Positions 1-7,751 are shown, numbered from the stretch's first letter. The stretch is 54,839 nt of DNA from Candidatus Woesearchaeota archaeon (GCA_945861715.1 CAMAVK010000005.1:1-54839); one strand, 5' to 3'. Numbers and translations are program-made. The notes: generated by a model not told the origin, from the letters alone.

Positions 1-22
1 TTTCTTTTTTTTGGTTTTTTTC

Positions 23-769
23 ATGAAATTGAGATCGATTGATTATTTAATTGGTGCTAGTTCATTGACTATTTCTCAGAAAGCAAAACTGCTTAGATTA
101 TCAGTATCATCTTCCACTTGTTCTTCGGAAGTGGATATGTATACTCGACTTGAAATGATGGAAGCAAAAGGTGGTTCCTATATTTCATTAGATGCGTCGT
201 ATGGTTCATCAGAAAATCCGTTATCTCATTACTTAGGTGTTGAGTGTCCTATTGAAGAGATTTTGGATGAGGTTTCACTCCATGATACACAGATGGCACA
301 TGTTGGGGCATATTTAGGATCACACACAGGTGGAAATTTGCATCTTAAAGTTGATGATTTGTTTTATGCTGATTTAGAGTGTTTGACACGTGGATTGATG
401 CAAGGTGGCGAAGTTGTGAGTGTTTCTCCTATGATACCTGGTTTCTCTTTTAAGGAACGTCGTCGGTGCTATGAGGGAAATCCACTCGATTTTTTCAGAC
501 AACATTATATTGGGTCAGGGATGACTCGGATGCAATTACGTCAGGAAGATTGTAGGTTATACAAGGCACTTGAGAGGGCGGGACAACTGGATAAAGCACT
601 TCCGCTTTTTCGAGGATATAGTGCCGCTGATCGTGAGGTAATCATTTCTGTTCATTCTCTTTTTGGGGGTAATGCGGTTGCAGCAAGCGTAGGACTTGGA
701 AAGCCTCGTGGTACAATTTCTAAAATTTGGCATGAAGCTGGGTTACCTGCAAGTAGGAAGAAAAAATAA
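23..769 (+). CDS. Hypothetical protein with possible C-terminal helix-turn-helix
   Basis: I do not recognise this 248-residue protein. It has no signal peptide or membrane segment and is soluble. The last ~45 residues (about 200-243) contain an AADREVIISVHSLFGGN stretch followed by a GLGKPRGTISKIWHEAG helix. This looks like a helix-turn-helix in which the second helix follows a Gly-rich turn, so DNA or RNA binding is possible but unproven. An in-frame ATG at 11 also exists, but it sits in a T-run; the ATG at 23 gives the more natural start (MKLRSIDYL). Its upstream region lies mostly outside the window. The next gene starts about 65 bases downstream on the same strand. Confidence 0.55.
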   Translation: MKLRSIDYLIGASSLTISQKAKLLRLSVSSSTCSSEVDMYTRLEMMEAKGGSYISLDASYGSSENPLSHYLGVECPIEEILDEVSLHDTQMAHVGAYLGSHTGGNLHLKVDDLFYADLECLTRGLMQGGEVVSVSPMIPGFSFKERRRCYEGNPLDFFRQHYIGSGMTRMQLRQEDCRLYKALERAGQLDKALPLFRGYSAADREVIISVHSLFGGNAVAASVGLGKPRGTISKIWHEAGLPASRKKK

Positions 770-835
770 TTTTTTTGTGAATGTATGGTGTATTTCATGG
801 AAATGTTTTAAAAGAGGTTTGTTTGTTTTTTTCTT

Positions 836-1489
836 ATGACGGATATACACGATACGCTTGAGATGAGATCACTTGAATTAACGGACAGCACGATGCCAAT
901 AGTGCATATGCCGGATATTGGACGATATAATGCACGAAATTATGCATTTCATTTGTTTTCATATGTTTCTTCGATGCCACCTAAAGAGACTCTTGTATCT
1001 GCTAATTTAGCTTTATTGAAAGGGGATGTGTGGGATGGTGCTACTGCTCCGATTAGTTTGATTGACATAGCAAATAAAGATGGGCCGGAAGGATGTCGAC
1101 ATCAAGTGGGTACTATGTTTTTTCGTGATATATCGTTTCATTTTGAATTGGCTACAGGTAATGTTTGTAATTTAGAATCTCCTCGTGCGGAGCTTCGAGA
1201 GGGTTATATTCCTGCGTTGATGTTATTTTATCATAATGGGGCGCTTCAAAAGACGGCTATGGGGGACACCAATTTACAGATGACTGCGCTTACACGATCT
1301 ACTTTGGGGTTGGTTCCTGGTGTGGTGCTTACGGGGGTACGTGGGGAAGGATATCGTGATACGCATTCTGCGTTGGATTTAGAACCCGCGTTTTCAGTAT
1401 TGCAGCCTACGTTTGCACGATATAGTGCGCAGTTGGATGAACATATTAACCGAATTGCTGCTGGGTTTTCGTTTTCGAAAAATAGGTGA
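836..1489 (+). CDS. Hypothetical protein
   Basis: This is a 217-residue soluble protein that I do not recognise. It has no membrane segment, signal sequence or obvious metal-binding motif. The middle is hydrophobic and beta-rich (around VGTMFFRDISFHFELATG and EGYIPALMLFYHNGAL), which suggests a compact globular domain. It follows the preceding unknown gene on the same strand after about 65 bases, so the two may be co-transcribed, and it converges with the coiled-coil gene downstream. Codon use resembles its neighbours. Coding status rests on length and orderly composition only. Confidence 0.55.
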   Translation: MTDIHDTLEMRSLELTDSTMPIVHMPDIGRYNARNYAFHLFSYVSSMPPKETLVSANLALLKGDVWDGATAPISLIDIANKDGPEGCRHQVGTMFFRDISFHFELATGNVCNLESPRAELREGYIPALMLFYHNGALQKTAMGDTNLQMTALTRSTLGLVPGVVLTGVRGEGYRDTHSALDLEPAFSVLQPTFARYSAQLDEHINRIAAGFSFSKNR

Positions 1490-1547
1490 CTTTTTTATGG
1501 TTGCGCTACCGTAATGACAATTTGCTACATTTCTTTTTCGTATTTTT

Positions 1548-2945
1548 TTATTCTAAAGACCGGTAATATTTTTCTCTTTCAGAAAGCGTGGTAAGCATTT
1601 TTTCCATTGTGGCACAAGCTTGTTCGATTACTCCTATCATTTGTCGAATTCTATTTATTGCTTCATCCCACATTTCATGTTCGATTAATTGTGTGAGTTC
1701 ACCTGATACTTCGGAGAGGACGTAGGCTAAGGAACCTTCTTCAATTGCGAGTTCTTGTTCTAAGTGTTCAAAATTTGAAGGGATCGATTTGTTTACTTTT
1801 AATTGTTTTATTTTATCGTGTAATTGGGTATAGAGGCGATAGGCTTTGCGTTCACATCGACCGATAGTTGATAGCCAGGACTTTGCTGTTTTTTTGTTTT
1901 TGAGCAGTGCGATGTTTTGGAAATTTTTTAGTATACTGAATTCGCGCAAGAGCCATTTTCGTTCACTCGTGGTCATTTCTTCAATTCCACGAATGAGTCT
2001 TCGCTCGCATTCTGGTAGTATTTCTAGTTCATGCGGTAAGTAGTCAAGTAGTTTTGTAATTCTTTGAATGGATTTTTCTTCGTCGGGATAGATGTTTGGC
2101 AGCGTTTTCAAGTATTTGAGTTGTTGTTTTAGTTTTTCGGATATTCGTTTACACATGTTTGCGGTTCCTTTTGCAAATTCGAGTTGTTTATGTTCAAATA
2201 CCATACTGTAGGTTCGTGAAAATATTTCTTCTATCTCATGCAAATCTGTGGTATTATGCGATCCTGAACTCCTTCTTGTTTTTTTTGCGATATGTGACAA
2301 TACTTGTTTTGGATCCGCATTGGTGCTTAGAAGACGGTCGAGAGCGACTCCATAGGCCATAGACATTTTGTCCCATACTCCTCCCCAATTCCATGCGCCT
2401 ACAGTCATGACAATATATCCCTTATCTTTGATTCTTTGTCGGATGAGATCATGGGTTAGTGGAGGTGTTTCAATGAGTGTTGCGTAACCTGGATTTTTGT
2501 TTTTGAGATCTTGGGCTGAACCTAGAATTTCTGATCCTTTTGGGAGTGTGATTGCTCCTATGATAAAAGTGTCTTCTGGAGCTAGGCTATAGATTCGGTG
2601 GAAAATTGTGTCCATGGGAATGAGGATGGCGTATTTTTTACCTGACCAGTCGCCCATCATATGACTACCCACAGGGCCGTTTAGGCAGAAGTGAATGGTT
2701 TCTCGCGGAAAATAGAACTTTTTATTTTCAATTGTTATTGGTATATCTCCTCGTGGTAAAATAATTCCTTTTTCTGGGAAGTAATCTGTGATGTGAACCA
2801 GAATGAGTTCTTTGAGATTTATTTTGGCTCGAAGTAACTCGTCTTGTTCTTCGGCTTTTTTTTGTAATTGTTCTTTATTTTCTTCCCAGCGCTCTACTTG
2901 TTCTAGAGCTTTTTTTGCATCCTGTAATTCGGCGCGGGTGAGCAT
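1548..2945 (-). CDS. Hypothetical coiled-coil protein with conserved-looking central domain
   Basis: The product is 465 residues. Residues ~1-45 form a charged coiled coil (many E, K, Q). A globular region (~50-215) begins PRETIHFCLNGPVGSHMMG and continues through a nucleotide- or substrate-binding-like alpha/beta stretch (YAILIPMDTIF, DTFIIGAITLP, GYIVMTVGAWNWGG). From ~230 to the end it returns to long charged helices. The R-x-T-x-H-F-x-x-N-x-x-V string resembles a motif I associate with uncharacterised archaeal proteins, but I cannot name a family. It is transcribed divergently from the DUF106 gene, with about 95 bases between the two starts. The function is unknown. Confidence 0.6.
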   Translation of the reverse strand: MLTRAELQDAKKALEQVERWEENKEQLQKKAEEQDELLRAKINLKELILVHITDYFPEKGIILPRGDIPITIENKKFYFPRETIHFCLNGPVGSHMMGDWSGKKYAILIPMDTIFHRIYSLAPEDTFIIGAITLPKGSEILGSAQDLKNKNPGYATLIETPPLTHDLIRQRIKDKGYIVMTVGAWNWGGVWDKMSMAYGVALDRLLSTNADPKQVLSHIAKKTRRSSGSHNTTDLHEIEEIFSRTYSMVFEHKQLEFAKGTANMCKRISEKLKQQLKYLKTLPNIYPDEEKSIQRITKLLDYLPHELEILPECERRLIRGIEEMTTSERKWLLREFSILKNFQNIALLKNKKTAKSWLSTIGRCERKAYRLYTQLHDKIKQLKVNKSIPSNFEHLEQELAIEEGSLAYVLSEVSGELTQLIEHEMWDEAINRIRQMIGVIEQACATMEKMLTTLSEREKYYRSLE

Positions 2946-3010
2946 GGTTTAGAGATGGGTTTCGTTTTTATTTATTAGTTTCGTTTCTGGTGGTTTTTAG
3001 CTCCTACATA

Positions 3011-3021
3011 TTTATATATAA
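3011..3021 (+). promoter_or_regulatory. TATA box for DUF106 gene
   Basis: TTTATATATAA lies about 25 bases before the ATG at 3040, with AGGT directly in front of the start. The spacing implies transcription starting at or within a few bases of the start codon. Confidence 0.65.
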
Positions 3022-3039
3022 CTTAGATGTTTTGAAGGT

Positions 3040-3801
3040 ATGGCATTTTTAGACTCTGTATTTAATCCGTGGTTACTTCCATTTTTGGAGTGGAACTCGT
3101 TTATTGGTATTTTAGTGATTTCATTTGTGATATCGCTTCTTGTGACAATTGTGTACAAGTATGCAACAAATCAAGTTGAGATGAAGCGGCTTAAGGATAA
3201 GCAAAAAGAATTTCAAGATAAGATGAAGTCAATGCGTGACAATCCTTCTGAGATGATGAAAGTGCAGAAGGAAGCGATGAGTACTAGTTTTGAGTATATG
3301 AAGCATTCGTTCAAACCGACTCTTATTACCATGATTCCTGTGCTGATTATTTTTACATGGATGGTAGGACATCTTGCGTATAATCCAATAATGCCTGGGG
3401 AAGCTTTTTCTCTTACTGCGTCATTTAAGGAAGGAGCGGTTGGTAATGCAACTTTACTTTTGCCAGTTGGGGGAGAGTTTGTTTCTGATGTTGCTACGAA
3501 ACCGGTTGCACCTGAGGTAAGTTGGAAAGTGAAGGCGCCTGAGGGCACGTCTGAATTTTCCGTTGAAGTACCAGGTTCTGCTCAGAAAAAAGAAGTTATT
3601 GTTGGGTCACGTTTAATTGTTGCAGATCAAATTGCGTTATACCAACACTCAGATATTGAAAAGATTTCTATTGGGTATGAGAAGTTAACTCCACTAGGGT
3701 CATTTTCTATGTTTGGCTGGTATCCGGGTTGGCTTGCGTTGTATATCTTCTTTTCATTGATCTTTTCGATAGTACTTCGGAAAGTGATGAAGTTGTACTG
3801 A
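3040..3801 (+). CDS. DUF106 / EMC3-TMCO1 family membrane protein (Oxa1 superfamily)
   Basis: The 253-residue protein has an N-terminal transmembrane helix (~18-40), a charged cytosolic coiled coil (MKRLKDKQKEFQDKMKSM, ~48-75), a second hydrophobic helix (~95-115), a long beta-rich extracytoplasmic insertion (~120-220) and a final helix (~228-248). This is the layout of archaeal DUF106 proteins, relatives of EMC3, TMCO1 and YidC/Oxa1, which help insert membrane proteins. The family role is established; the function of this member is inferred. The external beta domain between helices 2 and 3 is larger than in the shortest archaeal homologues. The gene is single, with a T-rich tract after the stop that could terminate transcription. 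Confidence 0.85.
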   Translation: MAFLDSVFNPWLLPFLEWNSFIGILVISFVISLLVTIVYKYATNQVEMKRLKDKQKEFQDKMKSMRDNPSEMMKVQKEAMSTSFEYMKHSFKPTLITMIPVLIIFTWMVGHLAYNPIMPGEAFSLTASFKEGAVGNATLLLPVGGEFVSDVATKPVAPEVSWKVKAPEGTSEFSVEVPGSAQKKEVIVGSRLIVADQIALYQHSDIEKISIGYEKLTPLGSFSMFGWYPGWLALYIFFSLIFSIVLRKVMKLY

Positions 3802-3842
3802 TTTGAATTTTTGTTATTTTTTTAATTTATCTTTTTCCATCG

Positions 3843-5642
3843 TTATATTGTATTCTTGCTTGCGATTTTGTCAATGGTTTGGTAGTCAGTCGTGGTTGCT
3901 TTGTCGTATCGAATGCGTTCGGCAAATGCGTTGCTTAGGTGGAAACTTTGTGCTGTTGTTGGATTGAATCCTGCTGCGAATGGGTTGAGGTTGTATTTGA
4001 TGTCAAATACTTGGGCTTCAAGGATAATTGGGGTTTGGGTGTTTACTAGGAGGTGTGGTTTTGGTAGTGTGTTGGATTTATCTTTGACGTCTTTATTTTT
4101 TGAGAGATAGGTTATGAGATCTTGGGTTGCATGTGGGTCTTCTTTTGTTGCTTGTCTTATTTGTTGGAATAATAGTTTGTGGGTTTGGATGAATTCGTCA
4201 CGGATTGTTTTATGTTTTGCAGTTGGATAGTATGCATCAGGTTGATCATTATATCTACTGTATAGAGATAGGACACTTTGGCCGCGAGGTATTTCTTGCA
4301 TGAATGTTTGCAGGTCGTATTCTGCAAGAGCAGGTATGGTTTGTCGGAGGTGGATGGTTGCGTGGTGGGAGTAGATGTCATGCAAGGTGGTGATGTTTGT
4401 GTGTAATATTGGTGTGTGCTCGATTGCGGTTGCAATTTCGGTGCGGAGGTCGTCTAAACGATCTTTTTGCCCTTGTGTTTTTATTTGAACTCCATTTGAG
4501 TCTAGATTTACTTTGAAGGCTGGTACATAGGTGTTTGTGGTTTGGTCATAGAGACCGAGAAGTGCACCCTGCATGTTTTGCGATGTTGCAGGTTCAGATG
4601 GGTTTGTGAGGTAGAGACCAAGGAGTGCTGCGTCAATTGTTTCGTAGTTTTTTATTTTGGTTGTTTTGGAGATGCTAATTGTATCTTGAATGGAGGTGTT
4701 TTTATTTGGTGTTATGTATTGGCTGACACATACTCCTTCAAGCCCTAATTTTTCTGATTTTTTGATATAGAGTTGTAAGTCACGCTTGGATTTTATTCTC
4801 GTACGTTCTGTTACGCGTGCGTTAAGGTCTGCTTTTTTGATGTGTTGGTCTAGTTCAGTTAATAGTTCGTCGACTGCTTTGTAGTTTTTTGGGATGGTTG
4901 ACAGTGAGATGAGATTTGCTTGTTGGGTTTCCCTACTTTGGGTCCATGTGTTTGGGTCTGCAATGGCAAAGAGTGAGTGAAACGAGAGGGTGAGTTGGTA
5001 TTCATCCTGCGGGGTGTGGTTTTGGTTGAATAATCTGTTGTTGTTGAAGTAGGTTTGTAGGAGTTCATCGTCTAGTTTTCGTTCCGTTCGTGTTGGCCAG
5101 AAGGTTGCGTTAGGAAGACGTTTTTGGACGCGATTGAATCCTGCTAGGTGTTCATAGTTTTTGTTTATGAGTTCGCAGTCACCAATCATAACTGGGAGGT
5201 GGGTGAATGTGGTTGTAAGTTCGGGGAAGAGTCGTAGGTCGTAGGGAGTGAATTGTCGTGTGATTGCGCTTGCATGTGGGTGTGTTGCTGGGGGAGTTTG
5301 GTGTTTGCCAATATGGAGTTGCATACGGTAACCATTTTCTTTTTTTGATGCAATGGTCCAAATCCTTTGGTTTTTGGTTGATAGTTTGATATCTTTTGAG
5401 TTGTCAGTGAAGGTTGGATTGAGGCAGGCGAGGGCTTGACCAATAATAGGTGTTTGGTGGTTGAGGTAAATTGCACGTTGATATTGTGAAAATTGTTGGA
5501 TGTGTTGGTCGGTTTCTCTGGTTAGTTCTGGGACGTAACGCTCTAGTTCTTTTCTTAAAAATTGTTCTTCTAGGGTGTGTGTCCAATTTTGAAATAGGAG
5601 TTGTTCAATACGGTTTGTTGTTTCAGGTTTTAGGAAGTTCAT
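3843..5642 (-). CDS. Divergent ATP-dependent DNA/polynucleotide ligase
   Basis: The protein is 599 residues with no overall likeness to a standard ligase, but the nucleotidyltransferase motifs appear in order. Motif I is KENG at 101-104 (candidate adenylated Lys101; Asn replaces the usual Asp). Motif III is DCE at 155-157, motif IV EGV at 302-304 and motif V KIK at 329-331, followed by YETIDAALLGLY, which matches the ligase stretch after motif V. Motif VI is RIRYDK at 576-581. Motif I usually lies near residue 250 in archaeal DNA ligases, so the N-terminal DNA-binding domain is largely missing. The III-IV and V-VI intervals are much longer than usual, implying insertions in the adenylation and OB domains. 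The composition is rich in Asn, Gln, Thr and His, unlike its neighbours. It could seal DNA or RNA ends; the substrate is unknown. Confidence 0.72.
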   Translation of the reverse strand: MNFLKPETTNRIEQLLFQNWTHTLEEQFLRKELERYVPELTRETDQHIQQFSQYQRAIYLNHQTPIIGQALACLNPTFTDNSKDIKLSTKNQRIWTIASKKENGYRMQLHIGKHQTPPATHPHASAITRQFTPYDLRLFPELTTTFTHLPVMIGDCELINKNYEHLAGFNRVQKRLPNATFWPTRTERKLDDELLQTYFNNNRLFNQNHTPQDEYQLTLSFHSLFAIADPNTWTQSRETQQANLISLSTIPKNYKAVDELLTELDQHIKKADLNARVTERTRIKSKRDLQLYIKKSEKLGLEGVCVSQYITPNKNTSIQDTISISKTTKIKNYETIDAALLGLYLTNPSEPATSQNMQGALLGLYDQTTNTYVPAFKVNLDSNGVQIKTQGQKDRLDDLRTEIATAIEHTPILHTNITTLHDIYSHHATIHLRQTIPALAEYDLQTFMQEIPRGQSVLSLYSRYNDQPDAYYPTAKHKTIRDEFIQTHKLLFQQIRQATKEDPHATQDLITYLSKNKDVKDKSNTLPKPHLLVNTQTPIILEAQVFDIKYNLNPFAAGFNPTTAQSFHLSNAFAERIRYDKATTTDYQTIDKIASKNTI

Positions 5643-5683
5643 GGGTTTTGCCTCTTGGGTTTGTTTTTTGTTGGTTTAATTGG

Positions 5684-5740
5684 GCGCCTCAGGGCTGAGT
5701 TTGTCTTCTTGCCGTCGATTTTGTTCAGTGGCTGAGGCGC
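5684..5740 (-). other. 9-bp-stem hairpin in the 5' leader of the ligase gene
   Basis: GCGCCTCAG (5684-5692) and CTGAGGCGC (5732-5740) are perfect inverted repeats enclosing 39 bases. On the minus strand a TATA-like CTTATATGT lies at about 5764-5772, which would start transcription close to 5740. The ligase mRNA would then begin with this hairpin, followed by an A/C-rich leader and AGAGGC before the ATG at 5642. The region holds no gene. A regulatory role is inference. Confidence 0.45.
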
Positions 5741-5860
5741 TTAGTGGTTTGGTGAGAGGTGGTACATATAAGAAAAAGTGGGCATGTTGTTCACCACACT
5801 TGCGAAATGTTTAAATTAAAGTTTGTTCTTTTTGGTTTATTCGGAGTTATTGGATTATAG

Positions 5861-5900
5861 AGAAAGCAAGAAATAATCGTACCAATTGTTCTTGCTTTCT
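5861..5900. promoter_or_regulatory. 12-bp inverted repeat upstream of trmB-like gene (candidate operator)
   Basis: AGAAAGCAAGAA (5861-5872) and TTCTTGCTTTCT (5889-5900) are perfect inverted repeats separated by 16 bases. They sit in the promoter region of the TrmB regulator, right after a GGATTATAGAG TATA-like string. Autoregulation is plausible. Confidence 0.5.
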
Positions 5901-5907
5901 AATATAT

Positions 5908-5944
5908 TGCTGGCAATTAAATGTTCGAATATTTACTGCCAGCA
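5908..5944. promoter_or_regulatory. Second inverted repeat upstream of trmB-like gene
   Basis: TGCTGGCA (5908-5915) and TGCCAGCA (5937-5944) are inverted. ATATAT stretches flank both arms and extend the symmetry, with one extra base on the right. The repeat ends about 22 bases before the chosen start codon at 5967. It may be an operator or an mRNA leader hairpin. Confidence 0.45.
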
Positions 5945-5966
5945 CTATATATTGGTGGTGACTATT

Positions 5967-6674
5967 ATGTATGATGAACTTCAACATGCGGGTTTAACAG
6001 GAACAGAATCAAAGATTTATGTGATGCTTCTTGATTTGAATAAGTCACAAGCGGGTGTATTGTCTCGCAAGACCGGGATTCATCGTCGTAGTATTTATGA
6101 TGCGCTTGATCGGTTAATTGAGAAAGGGCTCGTTTCTTATATTGTTGAAAATGGAAAGCGGTTCTATATGCCAGCTGACCCTTTGCGACTCGCGGAGATT
6201 ATGCGGGTTCAACAAGAGGCGGTGCTTGCGGTGGTGCCATCGCTCACTGCACGGTTTGCTGAGCAGAAAGGGAAGCAGGAGACACAGTTTTTTCGTGGTA
6301 AAGAAGGAATTCGGTCTGTATTTGATGATCAGATTTCTGCGGGTAAGGATGTGTATATCATTGGGGCTTCACATTTAGCGAAGGATTTGTTGAAATATTA
6401 TTTACCTCATTACACCAACAGTCGGGTGAAGAAGAAAATTAAATTGCATTGTATTTATTCTGGGGAGAAACATGTTGATGGGAGTGGGGTGCCACTTGCT
6501 GAGGTAAAATATTTGCCAAAAGAGTTTGGGTCACTGGTGTCAACCAATATTTGGGGTGATAAAGTAGCCATTATACTTTGGATTTTTGATCCGGTGGCCA
6601 TTGTGATTTCTCAAAAGGATATTGCGGTGGCGTTTAAAGGGTATTTTGATATGTTGTGGAAGATTGCGAAGTAG
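5967..6674 (+). CDS. TrmB-family transcriptional regulator
   Basis: This is a 235-residue TrmB-type regulator. Residues ~1-70 form a winged helix (LTGTESKIYVMLLDLNKSQ, then RKTGIHRRSIYDALDRLIEKG, then a wing ending GKRFYMP). A short coiled linker (~75-105) is followed by the TrmB effector region (FFRGKEGIRSVFDDQISAGK to FDPVAIVISQ). The family senses sugars or other small ligands and controls promoters; the ligand here is unknown. The start at 5967 was chosen because GGTGGTGA lies 5 bases upstream and the wing begins at once; an in-frame ATG at 5886 falls inside the palindromes. The final 27 bases of the gene are duplicated at about 7.67 kb, beyond the HEPN-MNT genes. Confidence 0.85.
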   Translation: MYDELQHAGLTGTESKIYVMLLDLNKSQAGVLSRKTGIHRRSIYDALDRLIEKGLVSYIVENGKRFYMPADPLRLAEIMRVQQEAVLAVVPSLTARFAEQKGKQETQFFRGKEGIRSVFDDQISAGKDVYIIGASHLAKDLLKYYLPHYTNSRVKKKIKLHCIYSGEKHVDGSGVPLAEVKYLPKEFGSLVSTNIWGDKVAIILWIFDPVAIVISQKDIAVAFKGYFDMLWKIAK

Positions 6675-6676
6675 TG
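6647..6676 (+). repeat. Left copy of 30-bp direct repeat (end of trmB-like gene)
   Basis: These 30 bases, from TGATATGTTGTGG to the AGTAGTG covering the stop codon, recur at 7665-7694 with one mismatch (G to A). Together the copies bracket the HEPN and MNT genes and little else. Confidence 0.8.
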
Positions 6677-6684
6677 GTTTTTTC

Positions 6685-7077
6685 TTATTTGTTTGCTAAT
6701 TCTTTTAATTGAAGGATTATATCTTCTATTTTTTGTTGGTTTTGGGTGATGAAATTTTCATTGATGAAGAATCCTTCATAAGAGATTCGGTTTCTATGGT
6801 CTCGAAGTTGTTGGAGGAAGAGGCGTGTTTGTTCCGGAAGTTTTGTGGATCTTGCTATGTGGTCGATTAATTCTTGGTGTGCTCCTTCTCCCACTGTTTT
6901 TACTCCTTGTTTAGCTCCAATAGCTTCAAGGAGTTTGTGGATGATGTCATAGTAATCAGTTAAGCTGTTGCTTGGGTATTTTGTTATGTCGGTCGTTTGA
7001 AGTCTTTCAAGGGTTAATTCAGCCATTTTTGATAGTGAGTTGGCTTTTTGGGGATCAGGTGATGTTTTGATTATCAT
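6685..7077 (-). CDS. HEPN-domain protein (putative toxin)
   Basis: This 130-residue all-helical protein has a late conserved motif LRDHRNRISYEG (~92-104). That matches the Arg-rich active-site helix of HEPN proteins, which act as RNases or as partners of minimal nucleotidyltransferases. The classical R-x4-6-H is not perfect here: the position usually held by His is Tyr/Glu, as in some MNT-paired HEPN families. It overlaps the upstream nucleotidyltransferase gene by 4 bases, a sign of translational coupling. In characterised HEPN-MNT pairs the HEPN protein is the toxin and the MNT neutralises it by nucleotidylation; that role is inferred here. The pair lies between two copies of a 30-base repeat and is very AT-rich. 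Confidence 0.75.
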   Translation of the reverse strand: MIIKTSPDPQKANSLSKMAELTLERLQTTDITKYPSNSLTDYYDIIHKLLEAIGAKQGVKTVGEGAHQELIDHIARSTKLPEQTRLFLQQLRDHRNRISYEGFFINENFITQNQQKIEDIILQLKELANK

Positions 7078-7622
7078 GGATATCCCTCTAGAAATCCTTG
7101 AAGTATTGTGCCGTTTATAATGTTGTTTTTTAATTCTGGGGCGTATTCTTTGAAATTTGGTTGAAAGTGAAGTTCTATTTTTCGGTTTAGTTTTTTTTCA
7201 AAGGATTTTAAATTTATTTCTTGGGGTTGGGCTTCAATAAATATGTCAATATCACTGGTTTCAATATCTTCTCCTCGATTGTAGCTTCCAAATAAGACTG
7301 TTGATTTTGGGAAGGTTTGTTCTTCAATATGTGGTATTAATCCTGAATTAAGAAGGTTGTTTAGATTTTGTATTTTTTTTGTGATGATAAATAATTTCTC
7401 ATTTCGGTTTGCGATGTACTCTGGAAAATTCCTTTTTCCTTTTTTCTCTATTATTTTAATAATGATGTTTTTTTTAATTAGGTTTATGAGGTTATTTTTT
7501 GTTGAGGTGTGCGCTAGCTTGGTTTTTTGGCTGATGGATGCGAGGCTGAATTTAGTGGTGGGGTTGTTATAGAATAAATTTAATGTTGTGGCCATGCTAC
7601 TTTTTTGTATCATATAGTACAT
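7074..7622 (-). CDS. Minimal nucleotidyltransferase with N-terminal HTH (putative antitoxin)
   Basis: The protein is 182 residues. Residues ~10-65 form a winged helix-turn-helix (SLASISQKTKLAHTSTKNNL). The C-terminal half carries the nucleotidyltransferase signature FGSYNRGEDIETSDIDIFI, with Gly112-Ser113 and Asp124-x-Asp126 as the metal site. This is the MNT partner of the HEPN protein encoded next. The HTH could allow it to bind its own promoter. On the minus strand, TTTATAAAG lies near 7637-7645; a leaderless start at the ATG at 7613 is nearly as likely as 7622, which has AGAGGATT upstream. Lys and Asn content is high, unlike neighbouring genes, which fits recent acquisition. Confidence 0.78.
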   Translation of the reverse strand: MYYMIQKSSMATTLNLFYNNPTTKFSLASISQKTKLAHTSTKNNLINLIKKNIIIKIIEKKGKRNFPEYIANRNEKLFIITKKIQNLNNLLNSGLIPHIEEQTFPKSTVLFGSYNRGEDIETSDIDIFIEAQPQEINLKSFEKKLNRKIELHFQPNFKEYAPELKNNIINGTILQGFLEGYP

Positions 7623-7664
7623 TTATGTAATCCTCTTTATAAATTTTGTGTGGGTTTTTGTGTG

Positions 7665-7694
7665 TGATATGTTGTGGAAAATTGCGAAGTAGTG
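7665..7694 (+). repeat. Right copy of 30-bp direct repeat
   Basis: It is 29/30 identical to 6647-6676 and still encodes the trmB C-terminal codons plus stop, but it has no gene in front. It lies 42 bases past the start of the MNT gene and about 57 bases before the AbrB start. Confidence 0.8.
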
Positions 7695-7716
7695 TTAGTT
7701 AAAATATTTTGGATAA

Positions 7717-7726
7717 AATTTATAAG
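7717..7726 (+). promoter_or_regulatory. TATA box of abrB-mazF-like operon
   Basis: AATTTATAAG is centred about 30 bases before the ATG at 7752, so the transcript is probably leaderless or nearly so. Confidence 0.6.
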
Positions 7727-7751
7727 TAAGACTACTCTTACTGGTCTTACT
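7725..7751. promoter_or_regulatory. Inverted repeat between TATA box and antitoxin start (candidate operator)
   Basis: AGTAAGAC (7725-7732) and GTCTTACT (7744-7751) are perfect inverted repeats, with a related CTCTTACT between them. They cover the expected transcription start. The position suits self-repression by the AbrB-type protein or the toxin-antitoxin complex. Confidence 0.5.

Noticed and set aside
3213-3548. 111-codon antisense frame in the DUF106 gene
   Set aside because: It lies fully inside a well-supported gene on the opposite strand and has no promoter or ribosome-binding site.
5471-5698. 75-codon plus-strand frame over the ligase start
   Set aside because: It is antisense to the ligase N-terminus and the composition is an artefact of the T-rich strand.
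5684-5740. tRNA-like acceptor pairing (GCGCCTC with GAGGCGC)
   Set aside because: Only 57 bases separate the ends, with no T-loop consensus, no anticodon stem and no CCA context, so it is treated as a leader hairpin.
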